Under the pieces are notes generated by a model. That model did no database searches. It was not told where the DNA came from and was given only the letters and a program-made list of their open reading frames with translations. Positions 7,116 to 14,389 of a stretch of 47,336 nt of DNA are shown here, in pieces. How positions within the stretch are numbered: position 1 is the first letter of the stretch; every line of letters starts with the position of its first letter. The stretch covers positions 1 to 47,336 of the forward strand of contig CALIRO010000043.1 in assembly GCA_938042245.1 (NCBI GenBank), read 5' to 3'. Made by a program: the position numbers and the translations under genes. The stretch is from an uncultured Thermoguttaceae bacterium (GTDB lineage Bacteria; Planctomycetota; Planctomycetia; Pirellulales; Thermoguttaceae).

Positions 7116-10100
7116 TTACCAATCCAGCGGCCGAAGCCAGGCCTGTTTGAGGCTCGCTAGGTCGCTCTGGACAACCGTCTGGTTCTGCCAGGTGATCTGC
7201 AGCAGCGGCTCGGCAATGACTTCTCCAAGCCGGGCAAAGGGCACTCCGGCCAGCACCGCCTCAAACTCCTTGGCAGTTTCCGGCGGAACTTCGCACAAAA
7301 ATCGGCTGTTCGATTCGCTAAATAGCAGCACCACTGGTTCTTGGAGTGCTTCGGGCCGGGGTACCGTGTCCAGGGCCAATCGGGCGCCCAGATCGCCGGC
7401 AAAAGCCATTTCGGCGGCGGCTACGGCCAACCCGCCCTCGCTCAGGTCGTGGCAGGCCCGCACCAGACCCTTTTGCATGGCTTGATGGAGGCGATGAAAA
7501 ATCTGGCGTGCCCGCTCCGGCTGGACCCGGGGAACCTGTCCGCCAGAAATCCCTTCGACCAGCGCCCAATGCGAGCCGCCCATCTCCTCCTCGGTCCAGC
7601 CGACTAGATACAAATAATTGCCCACCTCTTTCAGGTCCATGCTGACACAGCGGCGAACATCCTCCACCTGCCCCAGCGCGCTAATGAGCAGCGTAGGGGG
7701 AATGGAGATTGGCTGGCCCTGTTCGGGCCGGAATTCGTTGTTCAAACTGTCTTTGCCGCTGATAAAGGGCATTCCCAAGGCAGTGGCCACCTCGTAGCAG
7801 GCAATGGCCGCCCGCACCAGGGAACCGAGCGTTTCTGGCCGATCCGTATTGCCCCAGCAGAAATTGTCCAAAAGGGCGATGCGTCGTGGATCGGCCCCAA
7901 CGGCCACGCAATTGCGCACCGCCTCATCGATGGCACTGGCGGCCATGTGATAGGTGTCTAGGTCCCCGTAGCGGGGATTCATGCCGCAGGCAATGACCAC
8001 ACCCCGATAGCTACTGAGCACGGGTCGGAGTACGGCCGCATCGCTCGGACCATCGTTCCACCGGCCCACTAATGGCTTGATCACGCTGCCGCCCTGCACC
8101 TCGTGATCGTATTGTCGGATGACCCAGTGTTTGCTGCAAACGTTGAGCGAACCGAGGATCTTCAGTAAGACTTCGGTAGGATGGGATTGCCGGTAGGCTT
8201 CTGGCGGGATCGGTTGCACAGGCGGCGGAAAATAGACGGCCTGGCGAGTCAGACGCGGTCGGCCTCGATGCAAAAACTCCATGTCCAAATCGGCCACCAC
8301 ATGCCCCTGGTAGCGGAGGACCAATCGCCCGGTGGGGACGAATTGGCCGATGACTGTGGCCTCTACGCCTTCGGATCGGCAAAGCTGCTCCAATTCATCC
8401 CACCGGTCCGGCGGCACACTAAGGACCATCCGCTCCTGCGCCTCGGAGATCCAGATTTCGGTGTAGGAAAGGCCTTCGTATTTGAGCGGCGCTCGTTCGA
8501 GCCAGACTTCGGCGCCGATGTGTCGGCCCATTTCGCCCACCGCACTGGAAAATCCGCCTGCCCCGCAATCGGTAATGGCATGATAGAGGCCCCGATCTCT
8601 CGCCTCCAGAAGGACATCCAGGAGCATTTTTTCGGTAATCGGGTTACCGATCTGCACCGCCCCGCCGGAAAGTACATCGCTCTGATGCGTAAGTTCTGCA
8701 GAGCTGAACGTTGCTCCGTGGATGCCGTCCCGACCGGTCCGACCGCCCACAGCTACGATCAGATCGCCTGGCTTGGGTTCTTTGTGGGCCTTGTCCCGGG
8801 GCAGAATGCCCACGGTGCCGCAGTAAACCAACGGATTGCCCAGATAGCGGCGGTCGAAGTAGATGGCGCCGTTGACCGTCGGGATGCCCATCCGATTGCC
8901 GTAGTCTCGAACGCCGGCCACTACCCCTTTAAACACTCGCCGAGGATGCAACACACCCCGGGGAATTTCTTCCATCGGCATATCCGGTGGGGCAAAGCAG
9001 AAGACATCTGTATTGCAGATCGGCTTAGCGCCCAGGCCGGTGCCCAACGGGTCCCGGATTACTCCGCCGATGCCCGTATTAGCCCCGCCATATGGCTCCA
9101 AGGCGGACGGATGATTATGTGTCTCCACTTTAAAGACCAGATGATATTGCTCGTCAAACTGCACCACCCCGGCGTTATCCTCAAAGACGCTCACACACCA
9201 ATCCAGCGGCCCCAATTGGCGGCGCACCTCCTGGGTAGCTGCAAAAATGGTCTCCCGGAGCATGTTCTCAAACGTCCGTTGGCCTTCCGGATCCTGATAG
9301 ATGATCCGCCCGGTCAGTGTCTTATGGCTACAATGTTCACTCCAGGTTTGGGCCAGGGTTTCCAGTTCGGCGTCGGTGGGGTCTCGGCCCAACTGCTGAA
9401 AATAGTCCCGGATGGCCTGCATTTCCGGCAGCGAGAGGAACAACTGTCCCTCTCGGCTCAGGCGCTCCAGTTGGGCGTCGTCCATCTGGCGGATCGGCAC
9501 GGTAATCAGGCGGAATTGGTACGGCTGGCCGATCTCCAATCGCTCCAGTTGCAACGGCCCCAAGACGACCTGTTCGATGGCGTCGTTGGCCAACAGTTTG
9601 GTGCAAAGCAGCTCCAATTGGGCGTCGGTCAGTGGGCTAGTCCAGTATTTTTTCAACGTGCGGACCGCTTCCACCTGGATGTCTAACTGGCGGATAGCGG
9701 CCAAGGTGCTTTGGGCCACTGGGTCCATTACACCCGGTTTGGGTAGGACGTGAATGAGCCGGGCTTGGCGGCCCTCCCCCTCGCCCTGGCCTTCTCCCGC
9801 TGGGGGGAGAGGGGAGGTGGGAAGCCCTTCCGCCGACGCGCCTGGGGCTTGGCCGCCCTCTCCCGCACTGCGAAGAAGGGAGGCGGGCCGCACCCCATCG
9901 CTGCCTGGGAAGAGGCTCAGCTTGGGATCGCCTACTGGGGCGGCCACCCACCGCTCCACCACACTATCGGCTAATAGCTCCTGAGCAATCCGCTGGATCT
10001 GCTCTCGCTCTAGGGCGCCTTGGAGTAAGTAGCCCACAGCCGCCCGAATCGCCACACCTGGCAGACCTAGGTCTGCGGCATCGGCCGCCAAACGTCGTCC

Positions 10101-10151
10101 TACCAAGTCCGGCTGTCCCACCGCCGGATGAATATCCACTTCCCAAAGCAT
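7116..10151 (-). CDS. purL: Phosphoribosylformylglycinamidine synthase with two fused PurS-like domains
   Basis: A 1011-residue PurL subunit, the synthetase for step four of purine synthesis (FGAR to FGAM, ATP- and glutamine-dependent, cytoplasm). The PurL core (about residues 210-1000) shows the linker motif TWSEHCSHKTLTGR, the ATP and metal site ETHNHPSALEPYGGANTGIG, and a second AIR-synthase-like half. In front of the core are two PurS-like units, at about 1-70 and 130-205, so PurS is fused and probably duplicated. The glutaminase domain is absent, so a separate PurQ is needed and is not in this window. Residues 72-129 are a Gly/Glu/Pro-rich insert made from family A repeat sequence. The start at 10151 has a weak AGAGG 8 bases upstream and is set by the conserved MLWEVDIHP opening. 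tyrA lies 74 bases upstream on the same strand. Confidence 0.95.
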   Translation of the reverse strand: MLWEVDIHPAVGQPDLVGRRLAADAADLGLPGVAIRAAVGYLLQGALEREQIQRIAQELLADSVVERWVAAPVGDPKLSLFPGSDGVRPASLLRSAGEGGQAPGASAEGLPTSPLPPAGEGQGEGEGRQARLIHVLPKPGVMDPVAQSTLAAIRQLDIQVEAVRTLKKYWTSPLTDAQLELLCTKLLANDAIEQVVLGPLQLERLEIGQPYQFRLITVPIRQMDDAQLERLSREGQLFLSLPEMQAIRDYFQQLGRDPTDAELETLAQTWSEHCSHKTLTGRIIYQDPEGQRTFENMLRETIFAATQEVRRQLGPLDWCVSVFEDNAGVVQFDEQYHLVFKVETHNHPSALEPYGGANTGIGGVIRDPLGTGLGAKPICNTDVFCFAPPDMPMEEIPRGVLHPRRVFKGVVAGVRDYGNRMGIPTVNGAIYFDRRYLGNPLVYCGTVGILPRDKAHKEPKPGDLIVAVGGRTGRDGIHGATFSSAELTHQSDVLSGGAVQIGNPITEKMLLDVLLEARDRGLYHAITDCGAGGFSSAVGEMGRHIGAEVWLERAPLKYEGLSYTEIWISEAQERMVLSVPPDRWDELEQLCRSEGVEATVIGQFVPTGRLVLRYQGHVVADLDMEFLHRGRPRLTRQAVYFPPPVQPIPPEAYRQSHPTEVLLKILGSLNVCSKHWVIRQYDHEVQGGSVIKPLVGRWNDGPSDAAVLRPVLSSYRGVVIACGMNPRYGDLDTYHMAASAIDEAVRNCVAVGADPRRIALLDNFCWGNTDRPETLGSLVRAAIACYEVATALGMPFISGKDSLNNEFRPEQGQPISIPPTLLISALGQVEDVRRCVSMDLKEVGNYLYLVGWTEEEMGGSHWALVEGISGGQVPRVQPERARQIFHRLHQAMQKGLVRACHDLSEGGLAVAAAEMAFAGDLGARLALDTVPRPEALQEPVVLLFSESNSRFLCEVPPETAKEFEAVLAGVPFARLGEVIAEPLLQITWQNQTVVQSDLASLKQAWLRPLDW
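9765..9899 (-). repeat. Family A repeat units inside purL
   Basis: On the coding strand two degenerate family A units are read through in frame, giving segments such as RPASLLRSAGEGG and SPLPPAGEGQGEGEG. The second is the usual translation of the CCCTCTCCC...GGGAGAAGG repeat. The insert lies in the linker between the two PurS-like domains and carries no stop codon or frameshift. Confidence 0.85.
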
Positions 10152-10225
10152 GGTTATTGCCTCTGTGTCTTTCTGCTTCCGCCCGGCAGACTCGTTCCGC
10201 TCAAGCCTCGGACGCCATGCGGAGC

Positions 10226-11071
10226 CTAATTGCCCAGCGCATCACGATTTCTTTTGCCCGTTTCGAGGATTCGTTGGATGGCCGGTGCGTCGGCCTGCTG
10301 AACAGCGGCGTGCAGCTCGGCCAAGTTCTGATGGAAACGTTCGAGGGCCTGTACCAGATTGGTGCGGTTTTGGAGGAAAATCTGGGTCCACAAGTTGGGG
10401 TCGCCGGCGGCGATTCGGGTGGTATCCAGCAGTCCGGCCCCCGAGAGCCGAAACAGCCGTTCCGGCACCATGGCCGCCAGCGCCGCTGCCACGGCATGGG
10501 GCAGATGGCTGGTAATGGCCAGGGCCTGATCGTGCTCTTCCGGCGACATCTGAACTACCACCGCGCCTAAGGCGTTCCAAAAGCCTTCCAAGGTGTCGAA
10601 ATCTTCGGCCCGGGTGTTTTTGGTTGGGGTAAGGACGACGACCCGACCGTCAAACAGGTCCGCTCGGGCATGGGAGGGACCGGTCTTTTCGCCGCCGGCT
10701 AAAGGATGGCCGCCTAGGAATCGGCAATTTCTGGGCAATCCTTCGTCCAGAGCGGCTACAATTTCCGCCTTGGTGCTCCCGACATCGGTAATCAGGGTGC
10801 CGGGCGGGGCATGGGCCGCCGCCGTGCGCACATCCTCGACAATCCGGCCCACCGGCGTGCAGACGATCACCAGCTCCGCTTCGGCCACCCCCTTGGCCAG
10901 ATCAATGGTGGTCGTAGTAACCGCTCCGGACTGTCGGGCAATACGCAAGCTGGATTGCCGACGCCCAATGCCCACCACACAGTCGGCTAACCCCCGCTGC
11001 CGAACCGCCAACCCCACCGACCCGCCAATCAGTCCCACCCCTACGATCGCAATGGTATTGAAGTGCTTCAT
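10226..11071 (-). CDS. tyrA: Prephenate dehydrogenase
   Basis: A 281-residue NAD(P)-dependent prephenate or arogenate dehydrogenase of tyrosine synthesis, acting in the cytoplasm. The N-terminal Rossmann fold has IAIVGVGLIGGSVGLA (residues 8-23). The catalytic region shows TDVGSTKAEI and FLGGHPLAGGEKTGP, where His in GGHPLAG is the family's key residue, followed by the helical C-terminal domain (ITSHLPHAVAAALA). It is a single-function form with no chorismate mutase and no ACT domain. The start at 11071 gives MKHFNTIAIVG, with a weak AGGCT-like binding site upstream. purL follows after 74 bases and the cardiolipin synthase gene precedes it by about 100 bases on the same strand, so the three may share a transcript even though their pathways differ. 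Confidence 0.93.
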   Translation of the reverse strand: MKHFNTIAIVGVGLIGGSVGLAVRQRGLADCVVGIGRRQSSLRIARQSGAVTTTTIDLAKGVAEAELVIVCTPVGRIVEDVRTAAAHAPPGTLITDVGSTKAEIVAALDEGLPRNCRFLGGHPLAGGEKTGPSHARADLFDGRVVVLTPTKNTRAEDFDTLEGFWNALGAVVVQMSPEEHDQALAITSHLPHAVAAALAAMVPERLFRLSGAGLLDTTRIAAGDPNLWTQIFLQNRTNLVQALERFHQNLAELHAAVQQADAPAIQRILETGKRNRDALGN

Positions 11072-11169
11072 AGCCTCCGGCTGCTTTCTAAGAAGAGCTC
11101 CATTTTTGAAAGCATTCTATACTAGTTCTCTGAAAACGACTAGCGGTCCAGCCGAACTCTCCGACCAGC

Positions 11170-12606
11170 TCACAATAGGGGGCTGAGCAGTTTAGCAAAG
11201 TGAACCTTTAACCCTTGGAACGAAGCCAGCTTCGGCCAATCGTCGGCACAGGCTGGTCGGGATTGCGCACAGTAATATTGCTGCAAGCGGTACAATTCCC
11301 CCACCGCCTCCGAACTATGCAAAAGTAGGTTCAACTCAAAGTTTAACTCGAACGAACGAATGTCGTAGTTGGCCGAGCCGAACATCGCCAGCCGATCGTC
11401 GATCGTAAGCGTCTTCGAATGCAAAAGACCGGGTTGGTAGAAAAAGACCTCTGCGCCGAAGCGATGGAGATATTCCAGATAGAACATGCCGGCGGCATCA
11501 ACCATGGGATGATCGGTTCTGCGGGGCACGACCAGCAGGACCCGCACCCCGCCCTGGGCGGCCACCCGAAGGGCCAGCAGCATCCCCTCATCCGGCACGA
11601 AATAGGGACAAGTAATCACGATCCGTTTTTGTGCCATAAACAGCGTCCGGGCCACCAGATCCTGAAATTGCTTAGTGGGTAGGTCCGGGCCGGTCGGTAC
11701 GACTTGGATCATCACATCGCCGGTCGTCTCTTGGTGCGGAAATAGCCCGGTGCTTTCCGGCAATTGGCCGGTCTCATGGAACCAATCTTCCAGAAAGACG
11801 GTTTGCAGTTGCCAGACCACCGGGCCGGTCAGCCGCGCCATGATGTCATGCCACGGCCCACCCCGGCGATGGCCATAGGTCGGCTCAATAATGTTTTGCG
11901 AACCGGTGTAGGCCACCCGACCGTCAATAATGGCCAGTTTCCGGTGGTTCCGAATATCCAGCCGGGCAAACGGCAGTCGCCACAACGTGGCCGGTAGCGC
12001 CGGATAAACCTCAACCCCTTCGCTTTGCAGCCAGCGGGCCAGACGGCGGAAAAACTTCCTGGAGCCAATGGCGTCGGCAAGCACACGGCAGATCACCCCC
12101 CGTTGGCGAGCCCGGATCAAGGCCTCGCCCACCTGTCGGCCCACCCAATCGTCGCCATAAATATAAAAGAGCAGATGGACATGATCCTGCGCCTGATCGA
12201 TGTCGGCCACCAGGTGCTCAATGGCCCGATCCGCATCGATGAAAAATTGCACGGCGTTGCCTTGGGCCACGGGAAAGCTCCCCAGTTGCTGGCTTAATTC
12301 CAAGAGCATGGCTTCGGAGTCGGAGGTAGGCTGGCCAGAGACGGCTCCAGGTTCGATCTCCGGATATTCATTGCTAGCAAACTCCCCCCGCCGACGACGC
12401 CGAAGAGCCAACCGCCGCCGACCTAAACGAATCTCGCCTAACAACAAATACAACACCAACCCAATCCATGGTTCAAAAAAGATAATAGCTAACCAGGCGA
12501 GCGCCGTAGCCGGTTTCTCTTTCCGGATCACAATCACCGGCAACATCACCAGCCGAATCGCCCATTCGCTCACCACCAGCAGCTTCGTCCAAAACAGTAG
12601 GTCCAT
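11170..12606 (-). CDS. cls: Cardiolipin synthase (phospholipase D family)
   Basis: A 478-residue membrane enzyme that joins two phosphatidylglycerol molecules into cardiolipin. Two transmembrane segments lie near the N-terminus (LLVVSEWAIRLVMLPVIVI and AWLAIIFFEPWIGLVLYLLL), then an Arg-rich cytoplasmic stretch, then two phospholipase D units with HKD motifs HRKLAIID (His221) and HSKTLTID (His396), each followed by the usual G-S-x-N. Length and order match bacterial ClsA-type enzymes. The start is uncertain: ATG at 12606 follows AGCAGGGTG closely, while an in-frame GTG at 12627 would add seven residues. The gap downstream to tyrA is about 100 bases. No sign of truncation or transfer. Confidence 0.93.
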   Translation of the reverse strand: MDLLFWTKLLVVSEWAIRLVMLPVIVIRKEKPATALAWLAIIFFEPWIGLVLYLLLGEIRLGRRRLALRRRRRGEFASNEYPEIEPGAVSGQPTSDSEAMLLELSQQLGSFPVAQGNAVQFFIDADRAIEHLVADIDQAQDHVHLLFYIYGDDWVGRQVGEALIRARQRGVICRVLADAIGSRKFFRRLARWLQSEGVEVYPALPATLWRLPFARLDIRNHRKLAIIDGRVAYTGSQNIIEPTYGHRRGGPWHDIMARLTGPVVWQLQTVFLEDWFHETGQLPESTGLFPHQETTGDVMIQVVPTGPDLPTKQFQDLVARTLFMAQKRIVITCPYFVPDEGMLLALRVAAQGGVRVLLVVPRRTDHPMVDAAGMFYLEYLHRFGAEVFFYQPGLLHSKTLTIDDRLAMFGSANYDIRSFELNFELNLLLHSSEAVGELYRLQQYYCAQSRPACADDWPKLASFQGLKVHFAKLLSPLL

Positions 12607-12817
12607 CACCCTGCTCGCTTCCTGCACGAAGAGTTTCGGTTAGCGTACGTGGTGGCCCGCCAAACTACCTGCCTCCTGTTTGGTCTGGAACTGCCCTGGA
12701 AACCCAGCCTACCCGGTTCTCCCCGCAAAGATCCCTATGGCCTTTTTCGTCATTGTAAACCTTGCCCTCCTTCTTTGAAACCCAATTCTGAGCCTATTTC
12801 CACGCCCGGCGGGTCTA

Positions 12818-12834
12818 TTGGCGTAGGAATTGCC
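12818..12834 (+). promoter_or_regulatory. Sigma-54-type promoter, distal copy
   Basis: TTGGCGTAGGAATTGCC fits the -24/-12 consensus (TGGCAC-N5-TTGCA): GG at 12820-12821 and GC at 12832-12833 are separated by exactly 10 bases. It points toward the gene at 13144. Confidence 0.65.
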
Positions 12835-12889
12835 TTTCCTGTTTAGACAAAGCACGTTGGGCATTACGGACGTTCCCCGCCTTGGGTTA

Positions 12890-12906
12890 TTGGCATAGAA
12901 ATTGCT
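12890..12906 (+). promoter_or_regulatory. Sigma-54-type promoter, proximal copy
   Basis: TTGGCATAGAAATTGCT is an even better match to the sigma-54 consensus, with GG at 12892-12893 and GC at 12904-12905 separated by 10 bases. Transcription would start near 12916-12918, leaving a leader of about 225 bases before the ATG at 13144. Confidence 0.7.
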
Positions 12907-12984
12907 TTTCTATTTAGACAAAGGGCGTGCAACGCTCAGCAATTCCGGCAAAAAAACGGTCGGCTGGGCGCCGCCGCCCTGCAA

Positions 12985-13002
12985 AACCGTAGCGCTGCGG
13001 TT
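12985..13002. promoter_or_regulatory. 18-bp palindrome in the leader
   Basis: AACCGT-AGCGCT-GCGGTT is a dyad with a single T-G mismatch per arm, centred on AGCGCT. It could be a protein-binding site or part of the RNA leader structure. It lies about 70 bases after the expected start of transcription, which is an unusual place for a sigma-54 activator site. Confidence 0.45.
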
Positions 13003-13020
13003 GGCAAAGGTGTGCAAAAA

Positions 13021-13069
13021 TTGCAGGTCTCTTGGGCGGCAGGATGGCGGCCATCACCAGAGACTGCAA
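13021..13069 (+). other. Leader hairpin before the Gly/Pro-rich protein gene
   Basis: TTGCAGGTCTCT (13021-13032) pairs with AGAGACTGCAA (13059-13069) apart from one bulged G, and GATGG/CCATC (13043-13047, 13051-13055) forms an inner stem. The hairpin would lie in the untranslated leader, 75 bases before the start codon. No T run follows, so it is not a simple terminator. Confidence 0.55.
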
Positions 13070-13143
13070 TGCACAAAGGTGGATCCCTGTTTGATCCGCC
13101 CCCTGGTAGATTGATTTTCCTTTTTTATGAGGAGGTCCAAACG

Positions 13144-13998
13144 ATGTATCACACAGAACGTTGGTGGATGGGGCTGGTGGTGATGATGGGACTGTTGGGA
13201 TGGCTTTCACCCGGTTGGGCAGCGGAACCGGCTGACAAATCGAAAGCCCCCAACCCAGAACCACCCGGTTCGGTCGCTTCGGCAAACGCTCCGATCCCCT
13301 CGGCTCAAACAGTAGCCGAGCTTCGGGCCAAAATCCATACCGCTTTGTCCGCGCTGTGGCAAGAACAGGCCAAAGCTCAGCCTGATCAGGATAAGATCAG
13401 GCAATTGCAAAAACAGTTGGTCGAACTTCGGCTGCAACTGCAAACGGCCCTTCGGCAGACGAATGTTCAGCATGCCGGGCAGAATCCGCCCCCAGCAGGC
13501 GCCGGGCTTGGACCAGCACGGACTGCACCAGCCTGGGCAGGTCCTGGCGCCCGAGGGGTTGGACCGGTCGGCCCCGGCGCCGGTGCAGGTTTAGGCCCTA
13601 GGGCCGGTTTCGGTCCAGGACAAGCCGCCGGCTCGGGTCCCCAAGCAGGCATCGGCCCCGGTCCCCAAGCAGGCGTCGGACCCGGACCTCAGGCAGGGTT
13701 TGGTCCTGGTCCCCAGGCGGGTTTCGGTCCTGGTTTTGGACCAGGCCCTGGCCGAGGATTGGGCCGGGGTGCTGGTATCGGCTATGGCCCTGGCATGGGA
13801 TACGGTAAAGGTCCTGGTCCTAGCCGAGGATGGGGCGTTGCTCCTGGGGCTGGCCAGGGAGGGCCTGCTGGGCCAGGCGGTGGCCAAGGCCGAGGTTTGG
13901 GCCCCGGCATGGGCGCTGGCCGCGGCGGCCCCTGGTTTATCGACCAAAACCAAAACGGCATCTGCGACCGATGGGAAGCCGTCCGCGGAAACCGATGA
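13144..13998 (+). CDS. Exported Gly/Pro-rich protein with a ZraP-like helical segment
   Basis: A 284-residue protein with a signal peptide (WWMGLVVMMGLLGW, then AWAAEP-type cleavage at GWAAEP). Residues about 55-105 form a charged helical segment (ELRAKIHTALSALWQEQ, then KIRQLQKQLVELRLQLQ) that resembles the core of periplasmic metal-stress proteins of the ZraP/CpxP/Spy group. From residue 120 to 265 it is almost only Gly, Pro, Ala and aromatic residues, with repeats of GPGPQAGF. The C-terminus has DQNQNGICD, a calcium-loop-like motif. The start at 13144 has GAGGAGG about 8 bases upstream and replaces an upstream frame extension with no binding site. The gene has its own terminator at 14144. 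ZraP in enterobacteria is itself controlled by sigma-54, which fits the promoters seen here. The family link is inferred from pattern only. Confidence 0.85.
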   Translation: MYHTERWWMGLVVMMGLLGWLSPGWAAEPADKSKAPNPEPPGSVASANAPIPSAQTVAELRAKIHTALSALWQEQAKAQPDQDKIRQLQKQLVELRLQLQTALRQTNVQHAGQNPPPAGAGLGPARTAPAWAGPGARGVGPVGPGAGAGLGPRAGFGPGQAAGSGPQAGIGPGPQAGVGPGPQAGFGPGPQAGFGPGFGPGPGRGLGRGAGIGYGPGMGYGKGPGPSRGWGVAPGAGQGGPAGPGGGQGRGLGPGMGAGRGGPWFIDQNQNGICDRWEAVRGNR

Positions 13999-14389
13999 TC
14001 CCATGATCGGTTAACCCGGGGCCTTCGTAGGACTGCCGGAACGCATTTCCTGAGGTACTCTTTGGGGAAACGGATAATCCCTTGATTGGGAATCAGCTCT
14101 GCTTCCCCCCTCGGAAGGGTAGAATTGTACCCCTTTGACCCCAATCGCCTCTGCCCAAGCTGGCAGAGGCGATTTTATTTCTGCTGGTTAAATCCATTGC
14201 GAATCTTTCAGAGGGAGCTTCTCTTGATGGGCGCCCTTGGCGCCGATTTTTAGCCTCCCTACTTTACTCCACTTCCAGGGCAAGGTAAATTAGAGATTTC
14301 TATTTTTTCCCATGGCCCTCAACAGGGGCCGAAACAGTTCCATAGTTCCATTGAGCTAAAGTTTTTTCAGAGGGAGAGAGGAACCGTTG
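13999..14389. other. Intergenic gap with a terminator
   Basis: This 391-base gap holds the terminator at 14144-14180 and, near 14250-14275, a short stretch (CTACTTTACTC) shared with the family C repeats, too short to call a copy. No gene is visible. The promoter of the acyl-CoA synthetase gene should lie in the last 200 bases but I cannot place it. Confidence 0.6.
14144..14180 (+). terminator. Rho-independent terminator of the Gly/Pro-rich protein gene
   Basis: ATCGCCTCTGCC (14144-14155) and GGCAGAGGCGAT (14162-14173) form a perfect 12-bp stem with a 6-base loop, followed by TTTATTT on the plus strand. Confidence 0.88.

Larger units (their letters stand above)
12816..12929 (+). repeat. Direct repeat carrying the two sigma-54-type promoters
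   Basis: Two copies of a 42-base block (12816-12857 and 12888-12929) match at 35 of 42 positions by my count and are offset by 72 bases. Both begin TATTGGC and contain TTTAGACAAAG. The GG and GC core bases of the -24/-12 element are unchanged in both copies, while the bases between them vary. Confidence 0.8.
12607..13143. other. Long intergenic leader with regulatory structure
   Basis: This 537-base divergent region separates cls (minus) from the Gly/Pro-rich protein gene (plus). It contains two tandem sigma-54-type promoters in a 72-bp-spaced duplication, an 18-bp palindrome and a long hairpin. These are listed separately. I see no small gene in it with a credible binding site. Confidence 0.7.

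Noticed and set aside
6666..7122. Several open frames rich in SPSP, GEGxG and RGR residues
   Set aside because: They are translations of family A repeat units, which read open in several frames.
8181..9686. A 501-codon open frame on the plus strand
   Set aside because: It is fully antisense to purL, has no ribosome binding site, and its translation shows no recognisable domain. High GC makes such antisense frames common.
14230..14290. A fourth copy of the family C repeat
   Set aside because: Only about 11 bases (CTACTTTACTC) match and the rest differs, which is too little.
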